Shown piece by piece: positions 1-8,383 of a stretch of DNA of 64,000 nt. Position numbers and translations under genes: made by a program. Position 1 is the stretch's first letter. The number at the start of each line of letters is the position of its first letter. The DNA lies in assembly GCA_905614375.1 (NCBI GenBank), contig CAJQSP010000006.1, forward strand, positions 1 to 64,000. The letters are read 5' to 3'. The notes under the pieces are model-generated. The model was given only the letters and a program-made list of their open reading frames with translations. It did not search any database and was not told the DNA's origin. The DNA is from an uncultured Dehalococcoidales bacterium (GTDB lineage Bacteria > Chloroflexota > Dehalococcoidia > UBA1151 > UBA1328).

Positions 1-469
1 CGAATATTTGGTCGACGAAATTCGCATCCTTCACAGGATCCCTTCCAGTGAGATTACAACTGGTTCCAGTGATCGGAACTCCTGCGATTTCAATAATTTT
101 TCTCGTAATAGCGTGATCTGGCACGCGGATTCCGACTGTGCCTGTATTGGCAGTGACAACTGCCGGAACTTTGTCAGCGGCAGGCAGCACGATCGTCAAA
201 GCACCTGGCCAGAAACTATCGGCCAATTTTCGAAGCGGCTCTGGGAACTTAATGCAAAGCGATTCAGCCATCTCTGAATCACTTACTAATAGAGGTACCG
301 GGGTGCCGGGATTACGACCTTTCGTAGCGAAAACATTTTGAACGGCTTTTGCATTTATACCGTCTGCACCAAGGGCGAAATAGGTATCTGTTGGAAACGC
401 TACGAGGTCTCCGTTTTTGATCGCCAGTACGGCTCGTTCAAGCCCCGAAACATCGGTTGAAATCAGCAT
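1..469 (-). CDS. tsaC: L-threonylcarbamoyladenylate synthase, Sua5/YciO/YrdC family (3' end outside window)
   Basis: Partial gene that runs off the left edge; about 156 residues are visible. The family makes threonylcarbamoyl-AMP from threonine, bicarbonate and ATP for the universal t6A37 modification of ANN-decoding tRNAs. Near residue 25 the translation reads FPTDTYFALGADG, the Sua5/YrdC nucleotide-binding strand. It is followed by the basic stretch TKGRNPGTPVP, a later FWPGALTIVLP segment, and GIRVPDH, all in family order. The ATG at 469 is preceded by an in-frame TAA two codons upstream, which fixes the start. The gene is divergent from guaA across about 210 bp that should hold both promoters. 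Whether it is the short TsaC or the longer Sua5 form cannot be told because the 3' part is missing. Confidence 0.88.
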   Translation of the reverse strand, partial: MLISTDVSGLERAVLAIKNGDLVAFPTDTYFALGADGINAKAVQNVFATKGRNPGTPVPLLVSDSEMAESLCIKFPEPLRKLADSFWPGALTIVLPAADKVPAVVTANTGTVGIRVPDHAITRKIIEIAGVPITGTSCNLTGRDPVKDANFVDQIF

Positions 470-679
470 TGTTTAATCTTATCGACCTACGACTCGTGTG
501 AACGCTCCATTATCCTTTAGAAATTTCCAAAATTAACCGTGACTCTAATGACGGGGAGATGTAAATTTACGTATCAGGTTTACACGGACGTGATCACACG
601 ACTCGATAATGAGACGTAGCGATTGTCCCGAACGGCATTTCGCTAACCTGTTTTGTCACTGCGAGCGGGGATCCAAACC

Positions 680-2350
680 ATGATCGAAAACCCACCAAAT
701 GACGATTCATCCAGCCGGGTATCTACATCAGACGATATCGAACTAGGTACGTATCTGGAGATTGCTCAAGCCGACCGTGCTCAAGGTAGTAACTCATCAG
801 TCGAAGAGAGAATGAAAACGATTGTCATCCTAGACTTCGGATCCCAGTACTCTAGGTTGATCGCACGACGTGTTCGGGAGTCCAACACCTACTGTGAATT
901 GGTTCCCCACGATGCCGGGCCTGGAATTCTCAAGGAACAGGATGTCGTTGGCATCATCCTCTCGGGTGGTCCTAACAGCGTGTACGAAGATGACTCACCT
1001 ATGGCTCCGACATGGGTCTATGACGCCGGGGTTCCTATTCTAGGTATTTGCTACGGCATGCAGCTGATTGCACACCAACTTGGCGGAACTGTAGCTCGAG
1101 GTACAGAGCGAGAGTACGGACACGCAGTCGTACATAAAGATGGTCAGTACAACAAACTTTTCGACGGTCTCGAAAATGAAGTGCCCGTATGGATGAGCCA
1201 CGGCGACCGCATTGAAGAACTACCGCCAGGATTCCGTTCTATGGCGTACACCGAGAACTCCCCACTAGCAGTCATGGGCAACGAAGAGGGAACCTATTTT
1301 GGAATCCAGTTCCACCCCGAAGTTGCCCACACGCCGCAAGGCACAGAAATTCTGCGCAACTTCGTATTCGGAGTATGTGATGCCCCCGGTGACTGGATCC
1401 CAGCTAATTTCGTAAATGATGCTGTCGCGAGAATTAAAGAACAAGTAGGTGATGGCAAGGTCATCTGTGCACTCTCCGGTGGAGTCGACTCCACAGTTGC
1501 TGCCGCACTCATTCACCGAGCCATCGGTGATCGACTCACCTGTATTTTCGTCGACAACGGTCTCATGCGAAAAGGTGAAGCCGACCGAGTTCAAAACGTC
1601 TTCGCAAGCCAACTCGGCGTGAACTTGATTTTCGTCGACGGTACAGAGCGATTCTTGAGCGCCTTGAAAGGCGTAACTAATCCCGAAGTAAAACGAAAAT
1701 CTATCGGTGCAGAGTTCATCAAAATCTTCGAAGAAGTGGCCATCGACATCGGCGAAGTCGACTATCTAGCGCAAGGCACACTTTATCCAGACGTTATCGA
1801 AAGCACCAGCGCCGACTCTAAAGCTTCACATAAGATCAAAACTCATCACAACGTAGGTGGCCTGCCCGAGCACATGGATCTCAAGTTGGTTGAGCCACTG
1901 CGATACATGTTCAAAGACGAAGTTCGCAAGGCCGGTGCCGAACTTGGACTCACACCGCAAAGCGTGAATCGCCAGCCTTTCCCTGGACCCGGACTCGCAA
2001 TACGAATCATGGGCGAAGTGACCTACGAAAAACTAGAAATATTGCGAAACGTTGACTGGATCGTCATAGATGAAATCAAAAACGATGGTCTCTATGACAA
2101 GCTCTGGCAGTCGTTCGCTGTTCTAACGAACACACAGACTGTTGGAGTTATGGGCGATCAGCGAACGTACCAGTACGTTGTTGCAATTCGAGCAGTCACA
2201 AGCGCTGACGCCATGACAGCAGACTGGGCGCGACTCCCCTACGACACTCTTGCGAAGATATCGAACCGAATCGTCAACGAAGTCGACGAAGTGAACCGAG
2301 TCGTTCTCGACATCACAAGCAAACCACCTGGAACTATCGAGTGGGAGTAG
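680..2350 (+). CDS. guaA: GMP synthase (glutamine-hydrolysing)
   Basis: Converts XMP to GMP with ATP and glutamine in the cytosol, the last step of guanine nucleotide synthesis. Counting from the conserved MKTIVILDFGSQ start at 812, the class I amidotransferase nucleophile is C80 (GICYGMQ) with H168 and E170 (QFHPE) completing the triad. The ATP-pyrophosphatase loop SGGVDS is at 222-227 and the C-terminal dimerisation domain ends TIEWE. The core is 512 residues, a normal length. The frame stays open upstream to 647 and ATG 680 would add 44 hydrophilic residues with coding-like codon use. I give the longer form, but 812 (preceded by GAAGAGAG) is a serious alternative. It heads the plus-strand purine block, 80 bp before purD. 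Confidence 0.95.
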   Translation: MIENPPNDDSSSRVSTSDDIELGTYLEIAQADRAQGSNSSVEERMKTIVILDFGSQYSRLIARRVRESNTYCELVPHDAGPGILKEQDVVGIILSGGPNSVYEDDSPMAPTWVYDAGVPILGICYGMQLIAHQLGGTVARGTEREYGHAVVHKDGQYNKLFDGLENEVPVWMSHGDRIEELPPGFRSMAYTENSPLAVMGNEEGTYFGIQFHPEVAHTPQGTEILRNFVFGVCDAPGDWIPANFVNDAVARIKEQVGDGKVICALSGGVDSTVAAALIHRAIGDRLTCIFVDNGLMRKGEADRVQNVFASQLGVNLIFVDGTERFLSALKGVTNPEVKRKSIGAEFIKIFEEVAIDIGEVDYLAQGTLYPDVIESTSADSKASHKIKTHHNVGGLPEHMDLKLVEPLRYMFKDEVRKAGAELGLTPQSVNRQPFPGPGLAIRIMGEVTYEKLEILRNVDWIVIDEIKNDGLYDKLWQSFAVLTNTQTVGVMGDQRTYQYVVAIRAVTSADAMTADWARLPYDTLAKISNRIVNEVDEVNRVVLDITSKPPGTIEWE

Positions 2351-2430
2351 TTCGGATCGTTTGAGTTAAACGAAGCGCAGTTGGTTTCCCGAGTCGGGTT
2401 TAAATGAGACGCAAATTGAGGCATGCACGA

Positions 2431-3702
2431 TTGAAAGTTCTACTAATTGGATCAGGGGGGCGTGAACACGCAATGGCGTGGAAACTTGCGCAGAGCCCAA
2501 AAATTACCGAGTTATTGATTGCGCCCGGAAATGCCGGCACGGCTGAAGTCGGCAACAACGTAAAAATCGGTGTCGATGACCACGCCGACATCGTGGAATT
2601 TGCAACAAATGAGAATGCCGATCTAGTTATCGTAGCTCCTGATCAACCCATCGTCGATGGATTATGCGATCGACTAAGATCAGCCGGAATCACAACATTT
2701 GGGCCATCAGCGGCCGCCGCTCAAATAGAAGGTTCAAAGATCTGGTCAGACGACCTCATGACCAAATATGCCATTCCAACTGCCGAATCAGTGGCTTTCA
2801 GCAATTCCGGGCTGGCAATCGAATACGCTCGCTCGAAACCCGCAGGATCATTGGTCGTCAAAGCCGACGGACTCGCAGCGGGCAAAGGCGTAATTTTGCC
2901 TGAGACCAACGATGATCTTCATCATGCGATCATCGGAATGCTAGATCACGGCGCGTTCGGTGAGTCATCTTCAAGTATTTTGCTTGCTGAACGTATGATT
3001 GGCCCCGAAGCCAGCGTGTTCGCATTCGTCGATGGCGAGCACGTCTCTGCCGAGATTGCCACCTGTGACTACAAACGAGCCGGTGAAGACGATGTGGGCC
3101 TCAACACAGGGGGGATGGGAGCGTACGGTCCCCCCGAGTTCTGGAACGCTGAATTAGCCGCAACAGTTCGTAGTGAAATCCTAGAGCCAGTAGCAAAGGC
3201 GTTAGTTGCCGAAAATAGTTCGTTCTCCGGGGTGATTTACGCAGGACTAATGATCACCGAGTCTGGTCCTAAAGTGGTCGAATTCAACTGCAGATTCGGC
3301 GATCCCGAAACTCAGATCCTGATGCCGATGCTCGATTCCGACCTTCTGGAAATCTGCCTTGCAGTCGCTGAAAACCGCCTTGCCGAAGAAGAAGTTGTTT
3401 GGTCGACGGAACCTCACACGTTTGTAGTTGCCGTGTCGGGTGGTTACCCCGGCTCTTATCCAACCGGATTTGAAATATCAGGCATCGACGATGCGACCGA
3501 ACACGGAATCGTATTCCATGCTGGAACATCCGTTGACGATAACGATGTTCTTCTAACTTCGGGGGGCCGTGTGCTGGGCGTTTCCTCATCTGGTACCACC
3601 ATCAAAGATGCTCGAACGTCCGCTTATACTGGCATCGCACAAATCTCATTTGAAGGTATGCAGTATCGGCGTGATATTGCCGAACGGGCGGTTCAGGACT
3701 AA
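2431..3702 (+). CDS. purD: Phosphoribosylamine--glycine ligase
   Basis: Makes GAR from phosphoribosylamine, glycine and ATP, the second step of de novo purine synthesis. The N-terminus has the family signature KVLLIGSGGREHA, the ATP-grasp lysine region VVKADGLAAGKGV lies near residue 145, and the metal-binding segment EFNCRFGDPE is in the C-terminal half. The 423-residue length is typical. I place the start at TTG 2431 because it sits exactly where the family begins (M-K-V-L) and has GAGG about 9 bases upstream. The in-frame ATG at 2404 would add nine atypical residues. It lies in a tight purine operon: the HAD phosphatase gene begins 2 bases after the stop. Confidence 0.95.
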   Translation: MKVLLIGSGGREHAMAWKLAQSPKITELLIAPGNAGTAEVGNNVKIGVDDHADIVEFATNENADLVIVAPDQPIVDGLCDRLRSAGITTFGPSAAAAQIEGSKIWSDDLMTKYAIPTAESVAFSNSGLAIEYARSKPAGSLVVKADGLAAGKGVILPETNDDLHHAIIGMLDHGAFGESSSSILLAERMIGPEASVFAFVDGEHVSAEIATCDYKRAGEDDVGLNTGGMGAYGPPEFWNAELAATVRSEILEPVAKALVAENSSFSGVIYAGLMITESGPKVVEFNCRFGDPETQILMPMLDSDLLEICLAVAENRLAEEEVVWSTEPHTFVVAVSGGYPGSYPTGFEISGIDDATEHGIVFHAGTSVDDNDVLLTSGGRVLGVSSSGTTIKDARTSAYTGIAQISFEGMQYRRDIAERAVQD

Positions 3703-3704
3703 CT

Positions 3705-4397
3705 TTGAGCACGATCAGCGTTGTATTCGATTTCGACTGCTCTCTCGTAACTTCGTTTGTTGGCGGAATGATGTTTAACGGCTACATTCCTGACTCGAAG
3801 CTCGAAATTGCTCGTGAGCGGTTTCAGTCCGACACAACTTCACTCCGTCTGTATCAAGAAGAGGTGTTCGACGGCGTTAGCCAAACGCCAGCCGAGATGT
3901 CACAAAGGGCAGCCGATGGAGCAGAAATTCGTCCGTTAGCTCAAGAACTATGTGACGAAGTTCGAAAAACTGGCGGATCGGTTGTTGTCGCCTCGGCGGG
4001 ACTTGATTTCTATATCAAACCAGTGCTCGATCGAGCCAATCTTGACCAACTCGATATTCACAGTGGAATTGTAGTTTCAGATCCGACATGTCTACCGCCA
4101 TTTATATACGATTACCCCTCTGCCGGCGACGCTTGTGAAGGCGATTGGGTTACCTGCAAATGCAAGGTAATTAACGATTTAAGAGATGAAATCGCCGATA
4201 GCACAGTAATATTCATTGGTGACGGATCAGGGGCAGACGTATGCGCTGCCACAAACGCCGCCGATAAGATTTTCGCACGCGGTCGGTTACTCGCATATTG
4301 CAAAGAGAACGATATTTCAGTTACGGAATTCGGTGACGATTTTGAACCGGTACTAAATTACGTCGAAAACAAGACGTCAGCCAACGGAGATCGATAG
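3705..4397 (+). CDS. HAD-superfamily phosphatase, phosphoserine-phosphatase-like (subfamily IB)
   Basis: A 230-residue haloacid dehalogenase-fold phosphatase. Motif I is FDFDCS with nucleophile D9 and acid D11, motif II is VVASAGLDFY, a lysine of motif III lies in CKCKVIND, and motif IV is IFIGDGSGADVCAA. The cap is inserted after motif I, as in SerB and MtnX-type enzymes. The TTG start is 2 bases after purD and the stop is 3 bases before purB, so it is very likely co-transcribed with purine genes. The substrate is unknown. Phosphoserine, a nucleotide, or a damaged purine intermediate are possible; the first comes from fold similarity and the others are guesses from context. Confidence 0.82.
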   Translation: MSTISVVFDFDCSLVTSFVGGMMFNGYIPDSKLEIARERFQSDTTSLRLYQEEVFDGVSQTPAEMSQRAADGAEIRPLAQELCDEVRKTGGSVVVASAGLDFYIKPVLDRANLDQLDIHSGIVVSDPTCLPPFIYDYPSAGDACEGDWVTCKCKVINDLRDEIADSTVIFIGDGSGADVCAATNAADKIFARGRLLAYCKENDISVTEFGDDFEPVLNYVENKTSANGDR

Positions 4398-4400
4398 ACA

Positions 4401-5717
4401 GTGATCCCACGATATGCTCGCCCCGAAATGAACGCTATTTGGTCGGAAGACAACGCCTTCGATCTGTGGCTTCAGGTTGAAATTGCAGCATCCCAAGCAT
4501 GGACAGACCAAGGGGTCGTCCCGGCAGAAGACATGGCAAAGATTCGTCATGCCAAGTTCGATCGCAGCGCATACGATCGTTGGTTTGATGAGACCAAGCA
4601 CGATATCGTTTCGTTTACTCGCGCCGTTGGCGAAAGTCTCGGTACGGAAAGCCGCTGGGTTCACCACGGGCTAACGTCCAATGATGTAAAAGACACCGCT
4701 CTCAGCATGCAACTTACACAGTCGTGTGATTTGTTGGACCGAGGTCTTGTCGAGCTACTTAACGCACTCCAATCCCAAGCGATCAAATACAAGAACACAC
4801 CTTGCATCGGTCGTTCACACGGCATTCACGCCGAACCAATGAGCTTCGGAATGAAACTCGCCCTCTGGTTCGCCGAAATGAATCGAAACCGAGAACGGCT
4901 GGCTGGGGCAAGAAAACGAGTAGCTGTCGGAATGCTCTCTGGACCTGTTGGTACGTTCGCTTCGGTGCCACCAGTGATCGAAGAATCTGTATGTCAACAG
5001 CTGGATCTCTCCCCTGCTGAAATATCAAACCAAGTGATTCAACGAGATCGACACGCCGAATACGTACAAGTCCTCGCATTGATCGCTGCAACGCTCGACA
5101 AAATGGCGACTGAAATTCGTGGACTACAACGCACAGAGGTCAGGGAAGTTGAAGAACCGTTCGGTAAACCCGGTTACGTAACTAAGGGGTCATCGTCGAT
5201 GCCTCACAAGCGCAACCCTGAGCTGTCAGAACGCATTTGCGGACTCGCACGCTTCATTAGAGGTCATTCGATCACAGCGCTAGAAAACGTCGCTCTGTGG
5301 CACGAACGCGATATATCGCACTCTTCTGCCGAACGCATGATTCTTCCCGATGCTTCGCTCGGACTCGATTACATCATGAGTTTGATGACTGGCATCATCA
5401 CCGACATGGTCGTACATGAAGATCGAATGATGCAAAACCTCGAATCAACACGAGGTCTAATCTTCTCACCACGGGTCATGTTGCTGCTAGTCGAGTATGG
5501 AGTCGACCGCGATGATGCCTACGACGCTGTCCAACGTAACGCCATGAAATCGTGGGACGAAGAACTTGACTTTCGAGTACTCGTCAAAGCCGATCCAGTG
5601 GTTTCGGAAAAAGTCTCAGCTGAGGCACTTGACGGATTGTTCGACTACAACTTCTATCTTGGCCATGTAGATCACATTTACAGTCGAGTAGGTATCTCTG
5701 AGGCTGCAATTGACTGA
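4401..5717 (+). CDS. purB: Adenylosuccinate lyase
   Basis: Cleaves fumarate from SAICAR and from adenylosuccinate, so it acts twice in AMP synthesis. The 438-residue protein shows the fumarase/aspartase-superfamily signature GSSSMPHKRNP near residue 265 with its flexible catalytic-serine loop. HHGLTSNDVKDTA near residue 90 and GRSHGIHAEP near residue 140 contain the conserved active-site histidines. The GTG start at 4401 gives the usual N-terminus MIPRYARPEMNAIWS. Its last 8 bases overlap purC, implying translational coupling with the next enzyme of the pathway. Confidence 0.97.
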   Translation: MIPRYARPEMNAIWSEDNAFDLWLQVEIAASQAWTDQGVVPAEDMAKIRHAKFDRSAYDRWFDETKHDIVSFTRAVGESLGTESRWVHHGLTSNDVKDTALSMQLTQSCDLLDRGLVELLNALQSQAIKYKNTPCIGRSHGIHAEPMSFGMKLALWFAEMNRNRERLAGARKRVAVGMLSGPVGTFASVPPVIEESVCQQLDLSPAEISNQVIQRDRHAEYVQVLALIAATLDKMATEIRGLQRTEVREVEEPFGKPGYVTKGSSSMPHKRNPELSERICGLARFIRGHSITALENVALWHERDISHSSAERMILPDASLGLDYIMSLMTGIITDMVVHEDRMMQNLESTRGLIFSPRVMLLLVEYGVDRDDAYDAVQRNAMKSWDEELDFRVLVKADPVVSEKVSAEALDGLFDYNFYLGHVDHIYSRVGISEAAID

Positions 5718-6621
5718 CGCCATTCTCGAAACGAGCCTACCGGGACTTCTTTACCGAGGGAAAGTCAGAGATACATACGATCTCGGAGATGATCGTCTGT
5801 TGATGGTCGCTTCAGATCGAATCTCGGCGTTCGACGTAATTATGGATCAGCCCATACCGGGCAAAGGTGTGATTCTCACGCAGATGTCGTCGTTTTGGTT
5901 CGACATCATCCGGCACGTAATGCCCAACCACGTTATCGCCACCGTTAGTGATGAGGCTGCGATGGCAAACGTTGAAATCACTGGTGCGTTAGTTGATCTG
6001 TCACCTGAAATAGCACGCAGATCGATGGTAATAAAAAAAGCAGAACGACTAGATATCGAATGTGTCGTTAGGAATTACATCGCAGGCTCGGCGTGGGCAG
6101 AATATGAAGAATCGGGCACTATGAATGGGCAAATCCTCCCTACTCTTATGAAAGCAGCGGATCGATTCTCGGAACCAGTCTTCACACCTTCGACAAAGGC
6201 TGAGTCGGGTCACGACATGCCGATGACTCCGCAAGAGGCCAAAGATCTAGTGGGCGTTGAAATGCACCGTATTCTCGAAGAAAAAAGTATCGAAATCTTC
6301 CAGGTTGCTCACGACTACGCAGCTGAACACGGAATGATTCTTGTCGATACAAAATTTGAGTTCGGTTTCGTTGATGGCGAACTGACCATCATCGACGAAG
6401 TATTAACTCCCGACTCAAGCCGATACTGGGATGTAAATGACTGGGCACCGGGAAATTTCCCTCCAGCATTTGATAAACAATTCCTACGAGCGTGGCTTCT
6501 CGATAACGATTGGAATCAGGAACCACCTCCGCCTGCACTGCCCGCCGCAATTGTTGAGCAAACTCAGGCTCGATATCTCGAGTCTTATCGGCGACTCTCG
6601 GGCAAGTCACTGGTACTGTAG
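5710..6621 (+). CDS. purC: Phosphoribosylaminoimidazole-succinocarboxamide synthase
   Basis: Joins aspartate to CAIR with ATP to form SAICAR, the substrate of the preceding purB product. Conserved segments are YRGKVRDTYDLGDDRLL at the N-terminus, SAFDVIMDQPIPGKG, ILVDTKFEFGFVDG with the metal/ATP-binding acidic residues, and DEVLTPDSSRYW. At 303 residues it is the longer SAICAR synthetase form rather than the roughly 240-residue one. The TTG start at 5710 overlaps the end of purB by 8 bases. The reading frame has no other plausible start before the signature. Confidence 0.96.
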   Translation: MTDAILETSLPGLLYRGKVRDTYDLGDDRLLMVASDRISAFDVIMDQPIPGKGVILTQMSSFWFDIIRHVMPNHVIATVSDEAAMANVEITGALVDLSPEIARRSMVIKKAERLDIECVVRNYIAGSAWAEYEESGTMNGQILPTLMKAADRFSEPVFTPSTKAESGHDMPMTPQEAKDLVGVEMHRILEEKSIEIFQVAHDYAAEHGMILVDTKFEFGFVDGELTIIDEVLTPDSSRYWDVNDWAPGNFPPAFDKQFLRAWLLDNDWNQEPPPPALPAAIVEQTQARYLESYRRLSGKSLVL

Positions 6622-6670
6622 ATAGCTGTTGAAATTACTGACACACATTCAGTGTGACTAATGGGATCGT

Positions 6671-7348
6671 ATGGCAGACATAAAACGCAAAGCAACCACC
6701 CGTCCTGACAGCCACCGCGGCATGACCAAAGGACAAATTCGTGAAGAACGTCGAAACCGAAGTAAGTCACGGGCGCGTAGAAAACGCACCCTTATTATGT
6801 TCGGTGGAATCTTATTCGCCATCGTCTTCATAGCAGCGCTTGTGTTGCCATCGAACTTCAATTCACAAAACACTGGTGGCGGAGTTCATTCAGGTGGTCA
6901 TATTAAGATCGACCCAGACGACGGGCGCGGGCACATCATTCCTAATGATCCTCGCACCAAAGACTACTCCGTAATACCTGCAACCTCAGGTGAACACTGG
7001 GCCAGTTCAACAACGCCGTTGGGTATTCCCTCTCCGGCTCGTTGGGGACGGTATGAGGCTGTGATTCCTGATGAGATCCTAATTCACAATCTTGAGCATG
7101 GCGGAATTGGCTTTCACTACGACTGTGAAGAAGAATGTCCCGAAATCGTGGCTGCGCTCGACGACTTAATACCTCGAAACCCGTCGCAATACATCATGAC
7201 TCCCTACCCGGGATTGCCAAGCAAGATAGCGATCACAGCATGGCGCCACCACATCTACCTAGATGAAGTCGATGTCGACGAAATCCTCAAATTCATTGAG
7301 GAATATCAGGATCGAGCACCTGAGCAGGTTTATCAGAACCCGTATTAA
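6671..7348 (+). CDS. DUF3105 family single-pass membrane protein
   Basis: A 225-residue protein of unknown function. It has a strongly basic N-terminus (residues 1-40, rich in R and K), one transmembrane helix at about 42-62 (LIMFGGILFAIVFIAALVL), a glycine/histidine-rich linker, and an extracytoplasmic domain matching DUF3105. The DUF3105 signature parts are HNLEHGGIGFHY with its two histidines, a CEEEC pair and AWRHHIYLDE near the C-terminus. The conserved His/Cys pattern suggests metal binding, but that is inference. It sits 49 bp after purC and 69 bp before purS, so it may be a passenger in the purine operon. I know of no direct link to purine metabolism. Confidence 0.8.
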   Translation: MADIKRKATTRPDSHRGMTKGQIREERRNRSKSRARRKRTLIMFGGILFAIVFIAALVLPSNFNSQNTGGGVHSGGHIKIDPDDGRGHIIPNDPRTKDYSVIPATSGEHWASSTTPLGIPSPARWGRYEAVIPDEILIHNLEHGGIGFHYDCEEECPEIVAALDDLIPRNPSQYIMTPYPGLPSKIAITAWRHHIYLDEVDVDEILKFIEEYQDRAPEQVYQNPY

Positions 7349-7417
7349 GATTGATTACTCGACTTGTCAACTTCTATTCCAGTCAGCAATGAATGACAGA
7401 AAGCCTAAAAGCAAAGA

Positions 7418-7666
7418 ATGTTTCTCGCAAAGGTTCATGTATCGCTAAAGCCAACGGTCAACGACCCACAAGGTCTGACGATCGCACGCGCTCTGGGTCG
7501 TCTGGGCTTCGATTCTGTCGACTCGTTGCGGGCTGGTAAGTACTTCGAAGTAAAGATCGAAGGCAACGATAAGGCAGCAGCGGAATCCGACGTAAAGTCG
7601 ATGTGCGAAAAACTGCTAGCCAACCCGGTTATTGAGACGTTCAACTACGAATTGGAAGTCGTATAG
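7418..7666 (+). CDS. purS: Phosphoribosylformylglycinamidine synthase subunit PurS
   Basis: Small (82-residue) structural subunit of the three-part FGAM synthase PurS-PurL-PurQ, which converts FGAR to FGAM. The sequence fits the family throughout: an N-terminal strand with KVHVSLKPTVNDPQG, ARALGRLGFDSVDSLRAGKYFEV in the middle, and the C-terminal NPVIETFNYELEV. PurS usually sits directly upstream of purQ and purL. Here it ends the plus-strand block and is followed at once by the convergent hisB, so PurQ and PurL must be encoded elsewhere. Confidence 0.95.
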   Translation: MFLAKVHVSLKPTVNDPQGLTIARALGRLGFDSVDSLRAGKYFEVKIEGNDKAAAESDVKSMCEKLLANPVIETFNYELEVV

Positions 7667-7693
7667 GTACTTCAGATTCGTGCGCACTCACCC

Positions 7694-8299
7694 TTAGTCG
7701 GTCAGCGTGCCCTTGGTGCTTGGAATTCCGTCAGGATTGCGTTCGTCGATTCGTGAAGCATCGCGTAATGATCGTGCAAATGCCTTGAAAGACGACTCGA
7801 TCACGTGGTGTTCGTTCTTCCCTGCCAGCACTCGGATGTGCAGGCAGAACCGACCCTCGACAGCCATAGCCTCGAAGAAGTGCCGAGCCATGTCGGCTGG
7901 GAACTCTCCGATATTATTATCTGAGCCCATGTCGATTACTGCGTAGCCGCGACCCGATAGATCGAGTACTGCGTGCGTCAACGCCTCATCCAGCGGACAA
8001 GTTCGATCTGCCATGCGCACGATGCCCTTGCGATCACCAAGTGCCTGGTCGATTGCTCTACCAAGAACAATCGCTGTGTCTTCGACTGTGTGGTGAGACC
8101 CTGTTTCGAGGTCGCCATTAGCTTCCACTTTAAGGTCAATCAAACCGTGTCGAGCGACCTGACTCAGCATGTGATTCAAGAATCCGATAGGACTATCGAC
8201 TTCAACTTGACCAGTTCCATCGAGGTTGATGGTAACGGCGATTTTGCTTTCGCCAGTCTCGCGAACAATAGTTGCTACGCGAGCGTCTTTTTCTGACAT
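7694..8299 (-). CDS. hisB: Imidazoleglycerol-phosphate dehydratase
   Basis: Sixth enzyme of histidine synthesis; it dehydrates IGP to imidazole-acetol phosphate using bound manganese. The 201-residue monofunctional form shows the paired metal-binding histidine motifs GSHHTVEDTAI near residue 68 and NEHHVIESSFKAFARS near residue 160, plus the early FLNHMLSQVARHG motif. There is no fused phosphatase domain, so histidinol-phosphate phosphatase is encoded elsewhere. It is the last gene visible in a minus-strand his operon, 84 bp after hisC. Confidence 0.97.
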   Translation of the reverse strand: MSEKDARVATIVRETGESKIAVTINLDGTGQVEVDSPIGFLNHMLSQVARHGLIDLKVEANGDLETGSHHTVEDTAIVLGRAIDQALGDRKGIVRMADRTCPLDEALTHAVLDLSGRGYAVIDMGSDNNIGEFPADMARHFFEAMAVEGRFCLHIRVLAGKNEHHVIESSFKAFARSLRDASRIDERNPDGIPSTKGTLTD

Positions 8300-8383
8300 G
8301 CCTGAACCCTTGACTCACAAATGTGCGTCACAAACAAAAAGTTGGTTGAACGCTATCAACGATACTAACTGGCAGCTAGTAAA

